Source: Chrysochromulina parva (Eukaryota; Haptophyta; Prymnesiales; Chrysochromulinaceae). From it: a stretch of 21,590 bases of DNA. A model generated the notes under the pieces. The model saw only the letters and a program-made list of their open reading frames with translations, searched no databases and had not been told where the DNA came from. Of the stretch, positions 8,598-14,600 are shown one piece after another (position 1 is the stretch's first letter; each line of letters begins with the position of its first letter). The translations under genes and the position numbers were made by a program. The stretch is taken from contig PJAB01000727.1 in NCBI GenBank assembly GCA_002887195.1, positions 1-21,590 of the forward strand, written 5' to 3'.

Positions 8598-10505
8598 ATG
8601 CCCGGGACGGCTCTCTCTGGGGCGCGGACGTCGATCACGTCCTCGCAGAGCAGTGCTGCCTTCTTCCAAGGCTCTCCGTTGACGCTGCTGCCCGGGGACC
8701 GTCTCGGCAGGCCCGTGGCACCGCCCATATTAGCCGTCCCGCTCCCCTTCTTCCTGCCGCCACTGCCTGGTTCTATTGCAGCTGCAGCTGCCATGACCAA
8801 ACCGCCGTCCCCTAGTCCCAAAGGCCTCAGCCCACCGCGGCGCGTGGGTGGCTCCCTGAGGGTGCCGCCAGGGATGCCGTTGCAAACCAGTGCCTCGCTG
8901 AGCTCCAGCTCCTTTGCCAAGACTAAAGGCTCGCCGTCACGACTACTCGTGGAGCTTCCAGCTGTCGAGCGGCGCAGCCCAGCGGCTCAGGCGGAACCAC
9001 TTTGCCTGCTCGAAGTGCTCGATGATCCCATCTTCGAGCAAAACACCTTGGCGGCTGTCTTTGGCGAGGAGAAGCCGGAACAACCGGAATGGGTGGAGAT
9101 CGCTGACCCATCTGCTGCCGTGTCCGCTGATCCATCGGAAAAAGGCTCCTTGCCCAATCTGCATGTGGGCGCCGCGAAAGCCTTTTTCCGGCGCCAATCG
9201 GCCGTCGCCCTCGGGGCAGCTGCCTTGGGCTTTGGCCGCATGCAGGCTTCGCGGAGCGAAGGGGCGCTGCCAGCGCTCTCGAGTGCGGCGCTGCCAGCGC
9301 TCTCGAGTGCGCCCAAACCCAGCAGCGATGCTAAGGACAGAGCGGCCAATCTTGGAGCTGTCACAGCCGCCACAGCTCACTCCTACTTCAACGCGAGCAA
9401 CGAAAGAGATGAGCTCATAGTCGAAGGTCTCGAAAACACGCTGCTCGGAGCGATTCTCAACGCAGTTGACTCGCGCTTTGAAGAGTCTGGTCCGCAACAT
9501 GCGTCGGATGCGGTAGCGGCAATGCAGAAGCGCAAAAAGGACAGGAAAAACTCCGTCGAAGCGCTCGCGCGCATGCTCGACGATTCGCTCGTCCCGACAG
9601 CTTACGAGGTGCAGCTGGCCAAAAAGGGCCAAGGGACGGACGAGATCAGGGCCCAGGTTCAGTCGCTTCGCGAGGCGCTGCGGCGCGCCGATGTGCTCGA
9701 CCGCGTCATCGACCTCTTCCACAAGTGCGACGTCGATGGCAACGGCGAGATTTCGCTAAAAGAGTTTACCGATACCATCAAGTCCATTCTTCCGGAGACG
9801 AGGATTGTCGACATTCACGCTATTTTTAGCGAGTTCGATGAGTCTGGCGATGGCTCTATCTCGTACGAGGAGTTGATCCTCACGCTCAGAAAGAAGGACA
9901 CCATCGCGACAAACGCCTTCGTGGTGAAGCCTTTGCCCAAGGATCTTCAACCGCGACGCCGTGATGTCCTCAACCTCTACAAGGATATCGCGCAGCAAAA
10001 GGCAACTAAAAGCGGTGGTGGCAGCGTGCCCTGGCACGACGCCCGCCTGCCCAGCTTTGAGCCATCCAACTTTGAGGAGGCACTCCGCCTGTACTACCCG
10101 AAGGACACGAGGGAGACAAGGTCGCGGCTCATCCAGTGGATCGAAGATGTGCTCAAATGTCGGGAAGCGACCCTGGAGCGCAACGTTGCCGAGGCAGATG
10201 CGGCCATCATCAAACAGCTCGACGTCGACGGTAGCAACACCATCGACATCACCGAGTTCTGCGAGCTGAGCAAGCGCACGGGGCTGAGCAAGACTGCAAT
10301 GCGCGCGCGCTTCCGCGACAAGGACTTTGGTAACTCGGGTGTTCTCAGCATCGAGCAGACGCGCGAGGTGCTGCGGGAGCTGCGCGCAGAGCAGCATCTG
10401 CGGACGAACAAGAACGAACCACTCGACCTGGAATTCTTCGCCGGCCTGCGAGCACCAGGGGAGAGGGTGAGAACAAGCAACTCACCGAACGAAGCGGTCG
10501 TTTGA
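8598..10505 (+). CDS. EF-hand calcium-binding protein with two EF-hand pairs
   Basis: 635 residues from the ATG at 8598; an alternative start is residue 66 (ATG at 8793, GCTGCCATGA), preceded by a TTGCAG that could also be a splice acceptor. The first ~150 residues are Ser/Pro-rich and probably disordered. EF-hand 1 loop is D378-E389 (DVDGNGEISLKE) and EF-hand 2 loop D414-E425 (DESGDGSISYEE); both have all acidic ligands and the central Gly, so they should bind calcium. EF-hand 3 loop is D542-E553 (DVDGSNTIDITE), with Asn replacing the central Gly. EF-hand 4 (from D576, DFGNSGVLSIEQ) lacks the ligands at positions 3 and 12. The two pairs are separated by ~115 residues of linker. No kinase or other effector domain is visible, so it is probably a calcium sensor, buffer or scaffold. 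Confidence 0.85.
   Translation: MPGTALSGARTSITSSQSSAAFFQGSPLTLLPGDRLGRPVAPPILAVPLPFFLPPLPGSIAAAAAMTKPPSPSPKGLSPPRRVGGSLRVPPGMPLQTSASLSSSSFAKTKGSPSRLLVELPAVERRSPAAQAEPLCLLEVLDDPIFEQNTLAAVFGEEKPEQPEWVEIADPSAAVSADPSEKGSLPNLHVGAAKAFFRRQSAVALGAAALGFGRMQASRSEGALPALSSAALPALSSAPKPSSDAKDRAANLGAVTAATAHSYFNASNERDELIVEGLENTLLGAILNAVDSRFEESGPQHASDAVAAMQKRKKDRKNSVEALARMLDDSLVPTAYEVQLAKKGQGTDEIRAQVQSLREALRRADVLDRVIDLFHKCDVDGNGEISLKEFTDTIKSILPETRIVDIHAIFSEFDESGDGSISYEELILTLRKKDTIATNAFVVKPLPKDLQPRRRDVLNLYKDIAQQKATKSGGGSVPWHDARLPSFEPSNFEEALRLYYPKDTRETRSRLIQWIEDVLKCREATLERNVAEADAAIIKQLDVDGSNTIDITEFCELSKRTGLSKTAMRARFRDKDFGNSGVLSIEQTREVLRELRAEQHLRTNKNEPLDLEFFAGLRAPGERVRTSNSPNEAVV
9264..9311. repeat. Perfect 24-bp tandem duplication inside the EF-hand gene
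   Basis: The 24-base unit beginning GCGCTGCCAGCGCTCTCGAG occurs at 9264-9287 and 9288-9311 without mismatch and encodes two copies of an ALPALSSA peptide. It is in frame, within the disordered N-terminal part and away from the EF-hands. It is likely a recent slippage event and may be polymorphic. Confidence 0.9.
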
Positions 10506-10809
10506 TTCGCCCAGCGGTGTGTCGTCATACCACGTCTGTGTCGTCGTGTAGAGACCCGGTTGGCGCCCACGGCCGTGTACATGTGCCAAGTCAAGTCTAT
10601 ACTTGACTGTGCGTCGATTAGACACACGCTCACGTGGGGGGACCGCGAAGAAACTGAAACTGAAACTGATTAGACACACTTTCACATTCGACACACCTGT
10701 GTGTGGGCAGGGGGGCCGATCGGCGGCGCGGGCCGTCCACAGGCGGCGAAGGACCGAAGGACCGAGCGAGAGCGAGCGGCGCCTTCTCTTCCTTCGGAGG
10801 TCAGCGCCC
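10506..10809. other. Spacer between EF-hand gene and next plus-strand gene, with short repeats
   Basis: About 300 bases that should contain the 3' UTR of the EF-hand gene and the promoter or 5' UTR of the following gene. It holds a 12-base direct repeat GATTAGACACAC (10616-10627 and 10668-10679) and, between the copies, three tandem AAACTG units (~10650-10667). A short inverted word ACACACCTGTGTGT lies at about 10692-10705. No coding potential beyond chance frames was seen. Confidence 0.4.
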
Positions 10810-11274
10810 ATGCCGTCGCTCACCGTGCCCATCCGCGTCGCGCGCGAGGACGTGCTCACGGGCCAGTTCGCAGCTCTGGCGGACGCAGCAACCCTTGTGC
10901 TCAGCGATGTGAACTGCACCGTCTGCCAGTCTGGTGGAACAGTGGTTCTGCATCAGCCGCTGGGCGCTCTTATCTTCGGAAGCCTGGACTCCAAGATCAT
11001 GCTCGTCCCCGCATCGCGCGGCCCAGCGCTCCTAGCCGAGTGTCATTCCGAGCGAGACGTAGCGGTCGTGCTTCAGCATCTTCGCTTCAAGGGGATCGCG
11101 ATCAACGGGCCGCCACCGCCTACGCCTCTCACGCCGGCTCAGCTTGAAGCTGAGGTCGAACTTCATTTGAAGAATGCAGCCTTTCTCCGGCTGCTCTCCG
11201 AACTGGACGGCACGCTTGCACGTCGCCACTCGCTTGGACTGCCCGACCTGCTGGTTCCATCCTCAGTGACATGA
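10810..11274 (+). CDS. Unrecognised 154-residue protein
   Basis: I start it at the ATG at 10810 (GCGCCCATGCCG). The same frame is open further upstream but only with Arg-rich, UTR-like sequence and no ATG. The peptide has alternating hydrophobic and polar residues over ~1-100 (SLTVPIRVAREDV, TVVLHQPLGALIFGS, SKIMLVPASRGPALLAEC, DVAVVLQHLRFKGIAI), suggesting a small beta-rich or alpha/beta fold. A Pro-rich hinge (NGPPPPTPLTPAQ) and a short helical tail follow. I see no signal peptide, membrane segment or catalytic motif. Composition and codon use fit the neighbouring genes, so I believe it is real. A small beta-helical or longin/roadblock-like fold is conceivable but not supported. It is convergent with the TIR-like/TPR gene. 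Confidence 0.6.
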   Translation: MPSLTVPIRVAREDVLTGQFAALADAATLVLSDVNCTVCQSGGTVVLHQPLGALIFGSLDSKIMLVPASRGPALLAECHSERDVAVVLQHLRFKGIAINGPPPPTPLTPAQLEAEVELHLKNAAFLRLLSELDGTLARRHSLGLPDLLVPSSVT

Positions 11275-11675
11275 AACCCGAGGCCAGCCGAGGCATGTGC
11301 CGGCAACGTGCGAATACCGCCGGTCGACGTCGACGACCTGCACGAACGTCTGAGTGGTGAAGTCGTGTGTAGGTGATCCCGCCAAGTGGATTCGAATCCA
11401 GTTAGTAGGTTCCATCACCACAAATTCGCGCACAAGTCACACATCCGGGCCGCGGGCCGGCGACGCTGACGCGTGACGGCCCGACCCCGCCCGCGCCCCG
11501 CGAACCGCCGCGCGCACATGTATAACGCGCGGCCCCGCGGCGTCGGCCGCCAACCTGACGACTAGATCCCGGATACGAGGGGCCGTGGCCAACACTCGTT
11601 ACGGTCTGATGCCTGTCATCTCAACACGGATGCCGCTGCACACATCACTGCATGCCCTATGCTCTCTTGTTACTC
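11275..11675. other. Convergent 3' spacer, GC-rich, with a structured inverted repeat
   Basis: The 400 bases between two converging stop codons should hold both 3' UTRs. The main structure is a nested inverted repeat at 11372-11419. Beyond it (11450-11570) is very GC-rich sequence with CGCG words and one ATGTATAA near 11517-11524. No gene, tRNA or known RNA was found. Confidence 0.4.
11372..11419. repeat. Nested inverted repeat with a 14-bp perfect palindrome core
   Basis: Outer arms GGTGAT (11372-11377) and ATCACC (11414-11419) enclose the perfect palindrome TGGATTCGAATCCA (11387-11400). The core resembles a tRNA T-arm (GG, TTCGAAT, CC), but there is one extra base in the loop side and no matching acceptor, D or anticodon arms on either strand. 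It is therefore not called a tRNA. It could fold as a hairpin in either converging transcript or be a palindromic protein-binding site. Confidence 0.5.
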
Positions 11676-14600
11676 TCATCGGCCGGCAGCGTTCGGCGAA
11701 CTCGGTGGTGCGTCGGTCGTACCCCACGGTGACAAGGCGGGCGCGGGCGCGGGCAAGCTCGCAGCTGGCTCGGCCGAAGCGGCCGAAGCGGCCGCCATGG
11801 CCCGTTGCGTGACGACAGCTTCGACGGTGGGTTTGCGCGGCACGAGGGGCGGCCCTCCCATTCCGTTGACCACAGCGCCGTTTGCGGGGCGCACCGGGGC
11901 TGCTCCCGCGCCGTCCTGAGCGCTCAGGGCGCTGTACGATGCGGGCGGCGTGCGCTTGGGCTGCTTCAGCGCGAGATCGAGCTTGTAATGCTTGGCCACG
12001 TCCTGCGCCTCGACAAGCTTGACTTGCTGCACAAGGTTGTCGAGGAGCTTCGCGGCCACGTGTCGGGTGCGCTCATGCCGTACGCCCAAAGTGCGCGCCA
12101 GCGCCTCGGTCACGTGCCGGTAGTAGCCTTCGGCGCTCACGTACTCCTTGGCCTTGTCGTGCGCACCGGCGAGGCGCTCCATGGCGTTGAGGGTGTCCTC
12201 GTGCTGAGGGCCGTGCACGCGCTCGGCACCATGCAGGCAGCGCTGAAGCCCCTCGATCCCCTCAGCTACACGCCCGAGCACGACCAGAGACTGCGCGTAC
12301 TCTCCGAGCGTGCGCAGCGTACTCACGTGCTCATCCCCTAGCAGCGCCTGGCGCCCCTCATAAGCCTTCCGGAAGTACTCAGCGGCCTCGTCGTGCTTCT
12401 TCTGCAGGGCGAGCACCTGCGCGAACCCATGGAGTGCCCGTAGCGTCTCTCGATCAGTCTCTCCGAGCGCGAGCATCAACCCACGGCTCGCCTGCGCGTA
12501 GTAGAGCGCCGCCGGCTCGAGCTTCCCTTGAAGGCGCAGCGCGTTGGCCAGGTTGCTCATGGTACCTAGGGTCTCCGGGTGGCGTGCGCCGTAGGCCTTC
12601 TGGTAGCCTTCGAGCGCACGCTTGAAGACGGACGCGGCGAGCGCGCGCTTGCCTTGCTCCGCGAGCACCATCCCGTACGCATCGGTCGTCTGCAGCGTGA
12701 GCGGGTGCGCGAGGCCCAGCGTGAGCTCGAGCCCCTTGAGTGCGCCGCGGTACAGCGACGCAGCATCGTCAGTGAGCCGTTGATCGGCGAGCAGCTCGGC
12801 GAGGGCGACGCTCGTACGGAGAGTGAGGGGTGACGACACTCCAAAGCCTTGCTCGTACTCGGCGAGGGCGTGCCGGTAGAGCTGCGTCGCCTCGGCAGTC
12901 CTTCCTTCCTGGGCAAGCAGCCTCGCGAGACAGCTGACCGCGGCGAGCGTCTCGGCGTTCCGAGCGCCGGAGTGCTCCTCTCGCACCGTCGCCTCATGCA
13001 CGAGGAGTGCCTCTGCCTCCGCGGGACGCCCAAGCGCCGCGAGCAACTGCGCAAGAGATCATCAGAGGTCATCAGAGGTCATCAGAGGTCATCAGAGGTC
13101 ATCCGCGGTCATCGGCGCTCATCAGCGCTCATCAGAGCTCATCAGCACACCTGCGCGAGCTCGAGTCGGAGCTCATCAGAGGTCATCAGAGGTCATCAGA
13201 GGTCATCAGTCGTCATCAGCACACCTGCGCGAGCTCGAGTCGGAGTGGCAGCGGCGTGCGCGGCCCGCGCTCTAGCTCGAGCCGACGCAGCGCCGCCGCG
13301 CCCTCAGCTGCGAGCCATTCGCGCACAGCTCTCTGCACAGCGGCAAGCGCGCCTGGAGCGAGAAGCGCGAGCGCCACCATCAGTGGCAACCAGTGGCAAT
13401 CAGTGGCAATCAGTGGTAATCAAGGCAATCAGGGCGCATCAGCGGCAAGCGCGCCTGGAGCGCCCCCCTCGAGCGCCTCGAAGCGGGCTCGCATCGCTCC
13501 TGCAGAGGCGGAGGAGGGCAGCTGGAGTCCATCGACGCTCGCGCTTCGGATGCTCTGATCGAGTTGACCCAGCGACGTCTCGAGCAGAGCGGGCAGGTCC
13601 GACCACTCATGCGTCGCAAGCTCGACGTGCACACGGCCGCCCGAGGCGAGCACCGCCGCCGCCTCGAGCACGCACTGAGCGCGGCTCAGCGCCATCGGTC
13701 CTTCAGCCGAGCGCTGCGTCGAGGCGTTGAGCGCCGTACCGGCGCCCATAATGGCAGCGCCCTCCACCCCACCGCTGCTCGCGCCGAGGCCCGACGTAGC
13801 CTGGGCGTGGCGCGGCGGGCTGACGCCACGTGGCGTGGCGGGCTTGGTCAACATGAACGGCTCGTCCGGGCGGGCCCATGCGCCTACGAGCGGGTAGCAG
13901 AAGAGCACCACCTCCTTGCACGCGGGCCGCTGCACATGGAGCTCCACGTCAGTGGCAATCAGTGGCAATCAGGGGTAATGATAGGCAATCAGGGGTAATC
14001 ATAGGCAATCCGTATTCATCAATACTCGTCAAGACTCATCAGGGCTCATTACCTGCGCATGGAGTTCCGCGGCCGATGCATGCTGCGAGGCGCAGAAACC
14101 GTCCACCCACGCGAACGCCGGCGGCGGCGCGCTCGCGGCGGCGCTCGCGGCGCGCCCAAGCCCACTCTGCGCAGCGCCGATGAGGTCGGCGATGCATGAG
14201 GAGGACGGGTAGCTGAGGAGGAGCGTCGGTCTGCCAAACAGCCTCGACGTGTCCACCTGCTCGAACAAACAGCGCGAGTGCCACAATCAGTGGCACTCAG
14301 AGGCAATCAGTGGCACTCAGAGGCACTCATCTCAGTGGTACTCGTAGGCGGTCAGTGCTCATCAGGGGTCATCAGTGGTCATTACCTGCTCGAGACGCGC
14401 GAGATCGAAGCACGCGCGCGCGAGAGAAGTGCCCGTGTGCGCGGTGAGCTGCTGCACCGTCGCGCTCAGCGGCATGCGCTCGCCGCCGCCGCACAGCTCC
14501 GCCATCGTCGTCTCCCCTGCAACACCGTGCTGCATATAGAATGTCTCGAGCGCCGCCAAAAAGGGCGCGCCGATGCCGAGCGCGGCCGTGGCACCGCCCT

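Noticed and set aside
10603..10809. N-terminal extension of the 154-residue protein
   Set aside because: It would need a TTG start and adds Arg-rich, UTR-like sequence containing short repeats; an ATG at 10810 is adequate.
11372..11419. tRNA gene
   Set aside because: The T-arm-like word has an extra base and no acceptor, D or anticodon stem can be paired on either strand.
13061..13214. Regular short direct repeats that could suggest a CRISPR array or a simple intergenic minisatellite
   Set aside because: The period is only 10 bases with no spacers, the host is eukaryotic, and the tracts lie between in-frame exon pieces with splice signals.
13429..13968. Stand-alone minus-strand gene of 179 residues
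   Set aside because: Its first 13 codons and last few codons are intron sequence (10-mer repeats); the middle fits as exon 3 of the TIR-like/TPR gene.
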